From contig CAMZMU010000055.1 of the NCBI GenBank assembly GCA_947311845.1, positions 18,228,877-18,292,876 on the forward strand: 64,000 bases of DNA, given 5' to 3'. Under the pieces are notes generated by a model that was not told the origin of the DNA, did not search any database, and was given only the letters and a program-made list of their open reading frames with translations. Positions 30,146 to 41,967 of this stretch are shown piece after piece. Position 1 is the first letter of the stretch; every line of letters starts with the position of its first letter. Source of the stretch: Poa pratensis. Its lineage: Eukaryota > Streptophyta > Magnoliopsida > Poales > Poaceae. A program made the translations under genes and the position numbers.

Positions 30146-33100
30146 TCACTTCTTCCCAGCTTTTGGCTTGTGAGTAGGAGGCACCGGCGGCTTACCAGGC
30201 TTGGCAGGAGCAGCAGTCGCAGGCTTGCTTGAAGGCTTGTCAGTTGCGGGCTTGGGGGCTGAGGAGCTGGACACACCTGGAGAGGAGTTCTTCTCTTGAG
30301 GAGCACGCACGCTGATGCAGTGGGTAATCTCTCGAATCTCGACCCATCTGGATGATACTTTCCCAGAAAGGTCGCCAGGTCCACTCCGTCCACAAGTTCA
30401 GTCGCGTAGCCTCGCATGCCCTTCCATGTCGCCGCATATTCTGAGGATGTCAGCTCGGTGCCGTCCGTCTTCTTTGAAGGCTTGCCTTGTGCGACCCTGG
30501 CAGCATCGAAGGATGGATCATATGTCTTAGCCAAGGCAAGCACATGAGCCGCGCCATAGCGAGCAGAAGATTCTTTCCAGTCCAAGAAGTACTGAGGCGC
30601 TTTGAGCAGCCTTTTCAATAATCCTTCAGCATCAGCGGGGACAGACTTGGTTGGCAAAAGGCAAGCTGATAATTTCTTCATTCCATCGATAGCTTTGTGC
30701 GCAAACTCGCGGATATACTCCAGCTGCTCTTGTGTGCTGCCTTTCTGCGTTCTAGCATCCTCACCTGTAACATGGCAGCCATCAATTAGCACAGCTATAT
30801 GCAAACAAAGAAAGCTAAGGGAAAGTGAAGTTGTGGACTGCAAAACATACCAGTCAGCTCTTGGGTCATGATGGAAACTTTAGCATGGACAAGGTTGTGG
30901 GCGTCAGACACTTTCGCCAATTTCTTCTTAAGGTCGCCAATCTCCACAGCTTTAAGCCGCGCATCCTCATTGGCTTGAGTAATGGCATCCTTCTGGGCGT
31001 TGATTTGACAATCTTGCTGCTGGATCCTCTCATGAGACTTTTCTTCAAAAAATTAAGCCGCAGCTCAGTGGCCTTGGCCTGTTCAGATAGCTTGAAGCTC
31101 TCGTCAGTAAGATCGCCAATTCTGGCGTCTTTTTCTTTCAGTTCAGCCTCGCGTTGGAGAAGGAGTTTGCGCAGATTCTCAAGCTCAGAGGGAGTCTCCT
31201 GCAATTGCTTCTCCAGAGCAAGCTTCTCCGCAGTCACAGTATATAATTCTTCCTAAAAGACAGAAGATCAACAGATAAAGGGCAGCGGAGAAGTTTGCAG
31301 TAATTTGTGAGAAGTTATTATAAAAAGAAGTACCAAGTCCCCCTTTACGTCAAAGAAGGCCTTGATCCTTGGGGGCTAGAGACAGACAGGATAAGAGAAA
31401 TAATTACCTTGTAAGCCGCAGATAAATTGGAGAGTGCCTCACGCAGCTCTGCAGCTTGTTTGTTGCTTGAAGCAATAATGGCCTGAGACAGCTGTTCTGC
31501 GCGGCTCAATGATGAGGAAGAGGAAGCTAACTCAAGGCGCAGCACAGGCGATTTCTGATTAACAGCCGCTGGCGACTCAACCAGCGGTGCTTCGACTGTG
31601 GCTGCGGGATCCATCTCCTCTGTGTCTGGGGCAACGAGGGGACCTGTCCCATCCTTCAGAGCCACCTCCTGGGCAGCCGTGTTAGGGGCAGGCGACGAAG
31701 CCAAGTCATCAGTGGTAGCCGTGCCCTCCACCATGGCAATGTGAGCCGCAAGCGCCTTAGGCGACTCAACCACAGCCGCGGAGACAACTCCCAGAGCAGT
31801 CGTGGTTGTAGCATCAACCGCAGCTCTGCAAGACAAGACAATTATATAAAGAGAAGCATGCGCGGCAGAAGAAAAATGCTATGAGAACAAAAGAAGTTAC
31901 TAACTCTGGAGCCATCTTCACAGAGGCCATAAGGCCGTCGCTTGACGGCGATGACACACCTTGGAACCCTGAGTCTACAACCAGAGGTCCAGATGTTAAT
32001 AAAAGGAAATGAAGGAATGTGCAGTCAGGATGCCAAGGCAGCAAGAATTACCAGAATGGGGTTCCATGTCTTCTTCAGCCGAGGCGGTGGTCCTAAGCAC
32101 ACGCCTGGCAACAGGAGGGTCGCACCTACTGCAGGTTTGTGACGCTTGATGACTTCAGGATTTTCCAGAGCGTTGAGCCTGGCTCCTCCCAAGACAGTCT
32201 CTTTGAGGCCCTGCGGGGAGTTGGATCAGCCGCAGGAGGGCTCGCGGTTGGCACAGGACTGCCATCCTCCTCCAGATCAGTATTTTCATCATCTGAAGCC
32301 GCAGTGGCAACAGATGGGAGTCAGCGACTTCACTGCCCTCTAAAGCAGGCAGTAACTTCTTCTTTGCGGCACGCTTGGGGGCAGCAGTGCCCACACCAGC
32401 CGCGGGAAGCGACCAGTAGTTCTCATCAGCCTGATAAAAAAAGGAGAAGACCTTAATATCAAAAAGAAAGGCAGCTCTACTATAAGGACAAAGGACTAGA
32501 GAGGAGGGTTACCTCAAAAGGCTTGTTGTTAACGCTAAAAGGGGCAAGCCCCACCTTGTCGAAGGAGATGTTCTTCTCCTCAGTCACACGGGTGACGAAC
32601 TCTACCCAGTCTTCAGGCTCCCAGTCAGCCACCTTGACGCGATCAACGTCATCAGAAGTGCCAGAGCACTCGAGGAAGGACAGTTGACGAGGACTCACTG
32701 GCTGGATGCGCCATTTTGTCCAGCAAGAAAGAAGATCAAGGCCAGTAAGGCCATGACCGATCAAGGCGCGCACCTTGATCAGCGATTCGTTTATGAAGGA
32801 TGTTGCGGCATCCCGAGGTTTAGATTTTAGTGCCTCAGAAGGCACGAAAAGAGTGTTGGACCAAGAAGGGAGGCGAGTTTCGCCCTCCGAAGAAGTGTCT
32901 TGACAATAAAAGAAAGACTTTTGCCAAGCCCTGGGCCGATTTGCCAGGGCTAGCTTGGGAAGGCAAGAGTTTCTGTGGCGTTGTAGAGAAATGGCGCCGA
33001 CCTGGACATAGGCGCCACCTTTGGAGACGAGCTGGCTGTTGCAAGAAAAGGAGGCCAGCCACATATCGATATTGGGGGATATGCCGAGGTAATCCTCGCA

Positions 33101-33424
33101 CAGAACATGGAAATTGCTCACCTGGAGCATTGAGTTAGGTTCGATGTCGTGGAGACGGAGGCCTAGGCGTTGCATCAGGTTGCGGAAGAAGAGGGAGCCA
33201 GGCGGCGAGAATCCACGCTCCACATGCTCCACGAAAATCACCAGTTCATTGGACTTGGGGCGCGGCTCGATCTCATCACCTGGCGCCCGCCAGACGTTGT
33301 CCTCCTTCGGCGGCAAGAAGCCGGCCTCGGCGAGATCCGCAAGAGTTTGCTCCGTTACCCAGGATCCTTCCCAGTTGCAGGAGATCTTGCGTTTATCATC
33401 GGAAGGCTTCGCCTTGGGCGCCAT
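30146..33424 (-). pseudogene. antisense spliced gene of element B ('putative gypsy-type transposon' family), copy I
   Basis: Starts ATG at 33424 (MAPKAKPSDDKRKI). Exon 1 (33424-32513, 304 codons) carries FVEHVERGFSPPGSLFFRNL and NFHVLCEDYLGISPNID, which match the grass 'putative gypsy type transposon' (Transposase_28) domain. Probable further exons at ~32430-32052, ~31974-31911, ~31826-31410, ~31252-30852 and ~30766-30146 have GT-AG borders. They encode an Ala/Thr/Pro-rich part, a coiled coil (ENLRKLLLQREAELKEKDA), a domain with FLDWKESSARYGAAHVLALA, and a Lys/Pro/Ala-rich tail ending KPKAGKK. Function is unknown; such ORFs recur antisense in large grass gypsy elements. Frameshifts in exon 2 (near 32320) and in the last exon break this copy. 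Confidence 0.68.
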
Positions 33425-33541
33425 TGCGCAGAGATTGGATCGGGGGCTAAGCTCGAATGAGGAGAACGGCGGCGCAGCTGGAAGTAAAGGGAGAGCAGAG
33501 GCAAGTGAATATTGACCTAGGCCGCCAACATCTTAGCCAGG

Positions 33542-34850
33542 TTGACACCGGTAGGAAACACACCGATGGACAGAGAGGCGCGGCGCTCCATTGAGATGCT
33601 GAGCACAGCAGTGGTACAACAGGCAAACATGTCTGAACATGGGGGACGGTTGCACGCAACCCCCTACAACAGTAGAGTAACAACGGAAAGAAGCATCCGA
33701 GCTGAGTCGCCGCAAGTCGCGACTTCAAGTTCAGCCCGGCGACAAAGGGAAAACCAACAGGTGGCACAAGTTCAACCTGCAGAAGATGTGCAGATGCGTG
33801 CAACGGTTAACCCGACAGGGAGGCCAGCTCCATCCAACTTATCATCGCGACTTAAAGGTCCAGTCTGCTTTAGCGAGAGGATTAGGTCCGAGCCATTTCC
33901 TGCAGATTTCAAAGGCCTCGCAAGGTCGCAAATTACAACCCAAGTATGGACCCGGTCACTTGGCTCAACAATTATGAGATGGGCATGAGCATTCTCAACG
34001 CATCTAAAGAAATCTGTGCCCGATACCTAAACATGATGTTGGAAGGCGCTGCCCACATTTGGTTACAAAACCTACCACCAAACTCAATAAATTCTTGGGA
34101 TGAGATGAAGGAAGCTTTCGTCAAGAACTTCCAAGGAACATGCAAGCGACTCTGCAGTATAGAAGATCTTGAGCACTGCGTGCAAAAAGAAGGCGAGTCA
34201 AGTCGCCATTGGATGAGGAGAGTGGCAGAAATTATACACTCCTCAGACAACATACCTCCAAGCTCAGCCGTCCTAGTTATGGAGAAAAACTGCAAGTTTG
34301 AGCCGCTGGTCCACAAACTGGGTCGCATGAAGGACAAAGTCAAGAGCCTCAGCGAGTGATGGCAGCGCTAACAAGTATGCAAGTTCGGATAAAACCAAGG
34401 ACGCATCTGATGGAGAGGAAGAGAAACTGCTGGCAAAGGAAAGAAGACCAGCAGCAAGCCTCAGCAGCAACAAGCTAGCAATAGTAATGCGAGTTACAAT
34501 AAGCGCAAAAACGAGGAAGGAAACTCGGGATTAGTCGCAAACACGAACACTCGTTACAAGCCAAGTAGTGGCAGAGGAAGAAATTTCCACCCAGTTAACT
34601 TGGAAGAAGTTTTCAACCGTCCCTGTGACATCCATGTGGGAAAAGATGGAAAACCACCCAACCACACAAAGCACAGTGCTACCATTACAAAAAGTGGAAG
34701 GATGGACAGCCACTTAATGGAATAACAACAATCAGAACAACGAAGGAGGCAATCACGGCGGAGGCCACCATAATGCTGCTCCAAACCCACAGCCAGACCA
34801 ACCGCAGTTCCCAAAGCAGCTGGGTCAATACCACACAATTGTGGTTAATA
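33542..34850 (+). pseudogene. element B gag C-terminal part, copy II
   Basis: Lacks the N-terminal region because the duplication begins mid-gene. Repeats the gag domain (DPVTWLNNYEMGM; ASKEICARYLNMMLEGAAHIW; FQGTCKRLCSIEDLEHC) and the Lys/Asn-rich tail. Its breaks differ from copy I: one base missing in AAAGGCCTCGC near 33914, another at GCAGCGCTA near 34368, and others at 34422, 34670 and 34720. At each of several sites one copy keeps the frame the other has lost. Confidence 0.72.
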
Positions 34851-35577
34851 CCTCTAGGAGGGAGCAGAAGCTGCGACGGCGCAACCAAGCTGTTAACGCC
34901 GTAGTACCAGCTGTACCACAGTGGCTGAAGTGGTCTGAGCAACCAATAGTTTGGAGCCGCGAAGATCATCCAGGAGAAATAAATGAAGGAGGCAAGCTCG
35001 CGCTTGTGGTTGCCCCTCAAGTCGCAGGATACAAATTAAGCAAAGTACTGATGGATGGAGGCAGCAGCATAAACATACTATACTATGAGACTTTCAAAAG
35101 GATGAATCTCCAAGAAAAGCAGCTGCACCCGTCCAGAACAACGTTTCACGGAGTCGTGCCTGGCGTATCAGCTCAACCATTGGGGCGAATCAACCTGGAA
35201 GTCGCCTTCGGGCGCAAAGCAACTTCAGAAGCGAGTACGTCTGGTTTGAGGTTGTAGATTTCCAGAGCCCATACCATGCCCTCTTTGGCAGAGAAGCGTT
35301 CGCAAAATTCATGGCTCGACCGTGCTATGTATACCTGAAGCTAAAAATGCCTGGTCCTAAGGGAGTAATCACAATAGATGGCAATAAAGAGATAGCACAA
35401 GAATGCGAGGAAGGCGACAGGGCTATGGCAAGAGACGCTTGCGTCGCGGAAAATGCACCTGCTCCTGAGCCGCAACAAAAATTTGATGACATCGTGGAAG
35501 CCAAAAGACACCTGCCTGACCTGCGACTTCAGATTACAGCCGCAAGAAGGGCAAGAGCTGCAGGCCATCGGCAATAA
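34850..35577 (+). pseudogene. element B protease region, copy II
   Basis: Again LMDGGSSINILY and LFGREAFAKF. A base is missing at GGGCGCAAAGC (~35212), which shifts the frame in the middle of the domain. The segment 35311-35577 restores a longer C-terminal reading (MARDACVAENAPAPEPQQKFDD) and ends at a stop, with no RT following. Confidence 0.7.
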
Positions 35578-35677
35578 GGGTATACCCCAACCACCACGAG
35601 TCGCCATCAACAATCACAACAGAACCAACAAGGGTTCACAGTATCAAGCTGGCCACTCAGGGCTCAAACCTCAACTC

Positions 35678-35937
35678 GGTCGCCACCTAGGCGCGACCGT
35701 ACATATGTATCAAATTGGATCGCCACTTAGGCGCGATCAACCCATGTATCAGGAATTAGCTGCCACTCAGGCGCGGCCGTACCTGTGCATCAAAAATCTG
35801 GTCGCCACCTAGGCGCGACCGACCCCTGTATCATTCTGGTTGCCACTCAGGCGCGACCGACCCCTGTATCATCTCTGGTCGCCACCTAGGCGCGACCGAC
35901 CCAATGAATCACTTCTGGTCGCCACTCAGGTGCGACC
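35678..35937. repeat. hairpin array, copy II
   Basis: The same seven stem units as at 29390-29650, with one 2-base contraction between units 4 and 5 (ATCATTCTGG for ATCATCTCTGG) and one loop change in unit 7; stems unchanged. Confidence 0.75.
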
Positions 35938-36432
35938 GACCCTATGTATCATATAATGATTTTGAAATAAAGCCGGCACCCCTACTATGTAGGTGGCTGT
36001 CGTTTCGCCTCAAACTACCAATTGAGTTGTGAGTCTTTCATTTTCTAATCATTGGTTCCTTGGGGGTGCGGCAGCTTTCTGAGCGCGGCCTATTACCTTG
36101 GAATCGCCAAACGAGTGGCATTTATCGTGATTATACTCAACCTTCACTTGGATGCGACTTGCATTATGCGGCCAAAGTACTGGGGTGTGGCGTCAATCGA
36201 GCTTGATTGCCTATCATGGCCGCTCTCGACCCTGAACACACATGTTCCTAGGAAATACTGAGCCGCGCAAGGGCCTAAGTAAGGAAAACCGAGACAAATC
36301 ATAAGGACCAGACTATTGGTCGAACTTGTACTGCTGAGAGTACTTAATAAACAAAAACATTGTTGCTAACACATCATTTCAACAATTATTACAAGCCACT
36401 AAGGGCTAACTTCACCATAACATTGTTTTTAC

Positions 36433-39400
36433 TCACTTCTTCCCAGCTTTTGGCTTGTGAGTAGGAGGCACCGGCGGCTTACCAGGCTTGGCAGGAGCAG
36501 CAGTCGCAGGCTTGCTTGAAGGCTTGTCAGTTGCGGGCTTGGGGGCTGAGGAGCTGGACACACCTGGAGAGGAGTTCTTTCTTGAGGAGCACGCCGGCTG
36601 ATGCAGCGGGTAACTCTCGAATCTCGACCCATCTGGATGATACTTTCCCAGAAAGGTCGCCAGGTCCACTCCGTCCACAAGTTCAGTCGCGTAGCCTCGC
36701 ATGCCCTTCCATGTAGCCGCATATTCTGAGGATGTCAGCTCGGTGCCGTCGTCTTCTTTGAAGGCTTGCCTTGTGCGACCCTGGCAGCATCGAAGGATGG
36801 ATCATATGTCTTAGCCAAGGCAAGCACATGAGCCGCGCCATAGCGAGCAGAAGATTCTTTCCAGTCCAAGAAGTACTGAGGCGCTTTGAGCAGCCTTTTC
36901 AATAATCCTTCAGCATCAGCGGGGACAGACTTGGTTGGCAAAAGGCAAGCTGATAATTTCTTCATTCCATCGATAGCTTTGTGCGCAAACTCGCGGATAT
37001 ACTCCAGCTGCTCTTGTGTGCTGCCTTTCTGCGTTCTAGCATCCTCACCTGTAACATGGCAGCCATCAATTAGCACAGCTATATGCAAACAAAGAAAGCT
37101 AAGGGAAAGTGAAGTTGTGGACTGCAAAACATACCAGTCAGCTCTTGGGTCATGATGGAAACTTTAGCATGGACAAGGTTGTGGGCGTCAGACACTTTCG
37201 CCAATTTCTTCTTAAGGTCGCCAATCTCCACAGCTTTAAGCCGCGCATCTCATTGGCTTGAGTAATGGCATCCTTCTGGGCGTTGATTTGACAATCTTGC
37301 TGCTGGATCCTCTCATGAGACTTTTCTTCAAAAAATTTAAGCCGCAGCTCAGTGGCCTTGGCCTGTTCAGATAGCTTGAAGCTCTCGTCAGTAAGATCGC
37401 CAATTCTGGCGTCTTTTTCTTTCAGTTCAGTCTAGCGTTGGAGAAGGAGTTTGCGCAGATTCTCAAGCTCAGAGGGAGTCTCCTGCAATTGCTTCTCCAG
37501 AGCAAGCTTCTCCGCAGTCACAGTATATAATTCTTCCTAAAAGACAGAAAATCAACAGATAAAGGGCAGCGGAGAAGTTTGCAGTAATTTGTGAGAAGTT
37601 ATTATAAAAAGAAGTACCAAGTCCCCCTTTACGTCAAAGAAGGCCTTGATCCTTGGGGGCTAGAGACAGACAGGATAAGAGAAATAATTACCTTGTAAGC
37701 CGCAGATAAATTGGAGAGTGCCTCACGCAGCTCCGCAGCTTGTTTGTTGCTTGAAGCAATAATGGCCTGAGACAGCTGTTCTGCGCGGCTCAATGGTGAG
37801 GAAGAGGAAGCTAACTCAAGGCGCAGCACAGGCGACTTCTGATTAACAGCCGCTGTTGACTCAACAGCGGTGCTTCGACTGTGGCTGCGGGATCCATCTC
37901 CTCTGTGTCTGGGGCAACGAGGGGACCTGTCCCATCCTTCAGAGCCACCTCCTGGGCAGCCGTGTTAGGGGCAGGCGATGAAGCCAAGTCATCAGTGGTA
38001 GCCGTGCCCTCCACCGTGGCAATGTGAGCCGCAAGTGCCTTAGGCGACTCAACCACAGCCGCGGAGCCAACTCCCAGAGCAGTCGTGGTTGTAGCATCAA
38101 CCGCAGCTCTGCAAGGACAAGACAATTATATAAAAGAGAAGCATGCGCGGCAGAAGAAAAATGCTATGAGAACGAAAGAAGTTACTAACTCTGGAGCCAT
38201 CTTCACAGAGGCCATAAGGCCGTCACTTGACGGCGATGACACACCTTGGAACCCTGAGTCTACAACCAGAGGTCCAGATGTTAATAAAAGGAAATGAAGG
38301 AATGTGCAGTCAGGAAGCCAAGGTAGCAAGAATTACCAGAATGGGGTTCCATGTCTTCTTCAGCCGAGGCGGTGGTCCTAAGCACACGCCTGGCAACAGG
38401 AGGAGTCGCACCTACTGCAGGTTTGTGACGCTTGATGACTTCAGGATTTTCCAGAGCGTTGAGCCCTGGCTCCTCCAAGACAGTCTCTTTGAGGCCCTGC
38501 GGGGAGTTGGATCAGCCGCAGGAGGGCTCGCGGTTGGCACTGGACTGCCATCCTCCTCTAGATCAGTATTTTCATCATCTGAAGCCGCAGTGGCAACAGA
38601 TGGGAGTCAGCGACTTCACTGCCCTCTAAAGCGGGCAGTAACTTCTTCTTTGCGGCACGCTTGGGAGCAGCAGTGCCCACACCAGCCGCGGGAAGCGACC
38701 AGTAGTTCTCATCAGCCTGATAAAAAAGGAGAAGACCTTAATATCAAAAAGAAAGGCAGCTCTACTATAAGGACAAAGGACTAGAAGAGGAGGGTTACCT
38801 CAAAAGGCTTGTTGTTAACGCTAAAAGGGGCAAGCCCCACCTTGTCGAAGGAGATGTTCTTCTCCTCAGTCACACGGGTGACGAACTCTACCTAGTCTTC
38901 AGGCTCCCAGTCAGCCACCTTGACGCAATCAACGTCATCAGAAGTACCAGAGCACTCGAGGAAGGACAGTTGACGAGGACTCACTGGCTGGATGCGCCAT
39001 TTTGTCCAGCAAGAAAGAAGATCAAGGCCAGTAAGGCCATGACCGATCAAGGCGCGCACCTTGATCAGCGATTCGTTTATGAAGGATGTTGCGGCATCCC
39101 GAGGTTTAGATTTTAGTGCCTCAGAAGGCACGAAAAGAGTGTTGGACCAAGAAGGGAGGCGAGTTTCGCCCTCCGAAGAAGTGTCTTGACAATAAAAGAA
39201 AGACTTTTGCCAAGCCCTGGGCCGATTTGCCAGGGCTAGCTTGGGAAGGCAAGAGTTTCTGTGGCGTTGTAGAGAAATGGCGCCGACCTGGACATAGGCG
39301 CCACCTTTGGAGACGAGCTGGCTGTTGCAAGAAAAGGAGGCCAGCCACAGATCGATATTGGGGGATATGCCGAGGTAATCCTCGCACAGAACATGGAAAT

Positions 39401-39710
39401 TGCTCACCTGGAGCATTGAGTTAGGTCCGATGTCGTGGAGAGAGAGGCCTAGGCGTTGCATCAGGTTGCGGAAGAAGAGGGAGCCAGGCGGCGAGAATCC
39501 ACGCTCCACATGCTCCACGAAAATCACCAGTTCATTGGACTTGGGGCGCGGCTCGATCTCATCACCTGGCGCCCGCCAGACGTTGTCCTCCTTCGGCGGC
39601 AAGAAGCCGGCCTCGGCGAGATCCGCAAGAGTTTGCTCCGTTACCCAGGATCCTTCCCAGTTGCAGGAGATCTTGCGTTTATCATCGGAAGGCTTCGCCT
39701 TGGGCGCCAT
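36433..39710 (-). pseudogene. antisense spliced gene of element B, copy II
   Basis: Same structure as the gene at 30146-33424, starting ATG at 39710 with exon 1 donor at ~38798. A Trp codon has become TAG at 38892-38894, ending exon 1 early (…DWEPED). The last exon reads through to ...PTHKPKAGKK after a compensating set of indels, whereas copy I is shifted there. A further stop (TCTAGCG at about 37430) lies in the coiled-coil exon. Neither copy is intact. Confidence 0.66.
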
Positions 39711-40052
39711 TGCGCAGAGATTGGATCGGGGGCTAAGCTCGAATGAGGAGAACGGCGGCGCAGCTGGAACTAAAGGGAGAGCAGAGGCAAAGTGAATATT
39801 GACCTAAGCCGCCGTAGCTTATAACTGGGACGCCCGAAATCAACGGAACAATTTGCGCCCGCAGAATGAGGAATGGTCCTCAATAGAAGGAAACAGAATA
39901 TTTCAGATGGAAAAGATAAGTCGCACAAATAAGTCGCGGCTTTGAATTGAATCAGTCAGAGATTAGTCAGAACGTTCACGGTATGGCTCAACAACTATCT
40001 CAAATAACCAGAGGATCCTCACCGTGAGTTCCTAACCAATCTTGGGGGCTAA

Positions 40053-40578
40053 TGTCGGGGGAATACTTTGTGGATTAACCCGCGGCCCATGTTGATAAGT
40101 GCGACTTACTTTACTCACACCTGAAAGGGCCTACGTGAAAGCAAGCCCAACATCGTACCGCCACAAGGAGAAGGATCTAGAAGACATATCCTTGAAGACG
40201 TGAGGAGGAGTTAGTCTCCAAGTAGGTTCCAGTCGATATATTCCTTGTGGAGGAAGTTTCCTTTGTAACCTAGCGAGCCTCTGTGTATATAAAGAGGACT
40301 CGCAGGACTTAGACAGGGTCAAACTATCAAGCCCAAAAATCCTAGCTCTTACGGCGAGTTCCCAGATCGGATCGCCACCATTGTAACACCACATATATCA
40401 TATCAATACCAATCTAGGGTAGGCAGGAAGTAGGTCTTTACCTCACATTGAGGGGCCGAACCTGGGCAAATCTGTGTTCGTCCTTGTTCCTGCGATCCCA
40501 AGCTCGGAGACGATTGACTCGCGCAAATCCCACACCTACGAAGTCATCCATGACATCTGACGTGACAAACCCACGACA
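40053..40578 (+). repeat. element B 3' LTR
   Basis: 526 bp, starting TGTCGGGGGAATAC after CTTGGGGGCTAA and ending CCCACGACA, followed by the CCGCC target copy. TATA box GTGTATATAAAGAGG at about 40282-40296. Confidence 0.9.
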
Positions 40579-41725
40579 CCGCCATCATCAACCTTAGCCC
40601 GGGAGGGTTCAGAAGCTCTTCACGGCACCCTGCCGGAGAGGGGAATCATCACCGGAGGGCTCTACATCACCATGCCTGCCTCCGGAGTGATGCGTGAGTA
40701 GTTCATCCTTGGACTACGGGTCCATGGCAGTAGCTAGATGGTTGTCTCTCCACTTTATGCTATCATGTTTAGATCTTGTGAGCTGCCTATCATGATCAAG
40801 ATCATCTTATTGTAATGCTACATGTTGTGTTTGCTGGGATCCGATGAATATTGAATACTATGTCAAGTTGATTATCAATCTATCTTATATGTTATTTATG
40901 ATCTTGCATGCATTCCGTTACTAGTAGATGCTTTGGCCAAGTAGATGCTTGTAACTCCAAGAGTGAGTATTTATGCTAGATAGTGGGTTCATGCCTCCGG
41001 TAATCTGGGAGAGTGACAACAACTTCTAAGATTGTGGATGTGCTGTTGCCACTAGGGATAAAATAACCGATGCTTAGCTTAAGGGTACGCCGTTAGGTCA
41101 AATGCATTTGTTTACTTTACGCACATTATTTAATGCAATTATCTGTTGCTTGTAACTTAATACCAACGGGGAACTCGGTATGACAACCTGGCGGTGGATT
41201 ATTAGTCATAGACGTTGTTGGATAACGGTCTATATATTTTGTCGTAATGCCCACATGAATATCATAGTAATCATCATGTCATATATATGCATTGTTATGC
41301 GCTCAATATTTTTTCAATTGCCCAGCTGTAATTTGTTCACCCAGCATGTTAGTTATCTTTTACGGAGAGACACCACTAGTGAACTGTGGACCCCGGTCCA
41401 TTCTTTTACACTAATAATACAACCAACTGCAAACATTGTTCCTTTTCATTCTCTGCAATTTACTACTGTTTTCCACACCATACGTTTAATCCTTTGTTTT
41501 CAGCAAGCCGGTGAGATTGACAACCTCACTGTTTCGTTGGGGCAAAGTAGTTTGATTGTGTTGTGTGCAGATTCCACGTCAGCGCGCCACTGACAACCTT
41601 CCGAAGTGATTTCTTGCTCCTACTGGTTCGATTAAACCTTGGTTTCATACTGAGGGAAAACTGCTTCTATACTGCATCATACCTTCCTCTTGGGGTCTCC
41701 CAACGAACGTGTGATCCACGCAATC
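40579..41725 (+). repeat. element A first LTR, 3' part
   Basis: Resumes the element A LTR at the CCGCC target duplication and ends ...CGCAATCA (TGAT/ATCA terminal inverted repeat). The end is inferred from the following primer site at 41738 (TGGCGCCGTTGCCGGGG). Matches the segment 46245-47391. Confidence 0.8.
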
Positions 41726-41967
41726 AAGCATATTTTGTGGCGCCGTTGCCGGGGAGCAGAAGCACTTCGGTTCAGAAATCTCCATCCACACGCCATATTT
41801 CCTGGCGCCGTTGAGCAAGAGGATTTCTGCAAGGGAAGTCTCTCGCTTCCAATCTCTTTACTTTGTTATTGTCTTGCTTAGTTTATTTTTATCTTGTCTT
41901 GTTTGCTTTATTTATCAAAAACACAAAAAAATAGTTTCTTGCATTTAGTTTATTTCGGTTTGTTATT

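Larger units (their letters stand above)
27236..33526. repeat. 6.29-kb internal direct duplication of element B, copy I
   Basis: The landmark AGCCAGGTTGACACCGG is at 27244 and 33535, a spacing of 6291 bp; all later landmarks keep a 6286-6291 offset. The unit runs from mid-gag through protease, hairpin array and the whole antisense gene. Copies differ by about 1%, a mix of transitions and 1-nt indels. Confidence 0.93.
33527..39810. repeat. 6.29-kb internal direct duplication of element B, copy II
   Basis: Joined to copy I at ATTGACCTAGGCCGCC|AACATC, where a short GCYRCC similarity between the two breakpoints suggests a microhomology or template-switch join. Continues past the end of the unit into 3' sequence unique to the element (GTAGCTTATAACTGGGACGC). 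Confidence 0.9.
25339..40578 (+). mobile_element. gypsy-type element B with duplicated interior, no RT or integrase
   Basis: 523/526-bp LTRs (25339-25861, 40053-40578) start TGTCGGGGGAATAC and end CCCACGACA; the target duplication is CCGCC (25334-25338, 40579-40583). A primer site TGGCGCCCACCGTGGGG follows the left LTR; a purine-rich CTTGGGGGCTAA precedes the right one. Layout: gag N-terminal part (25.9-27.2 kb), then two near-identical 6.29-kb copies (27236-33526 and 33527-~39810) of gag C-part, protease, hairpin array and antisense gene, then 240 bp and the LTR. No reverse transcriptase, RNase H or integrase is found on either strand in 15.2 kb. It is a large, gag-bearing, non-autonomous element. 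Confidence 0.9.
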
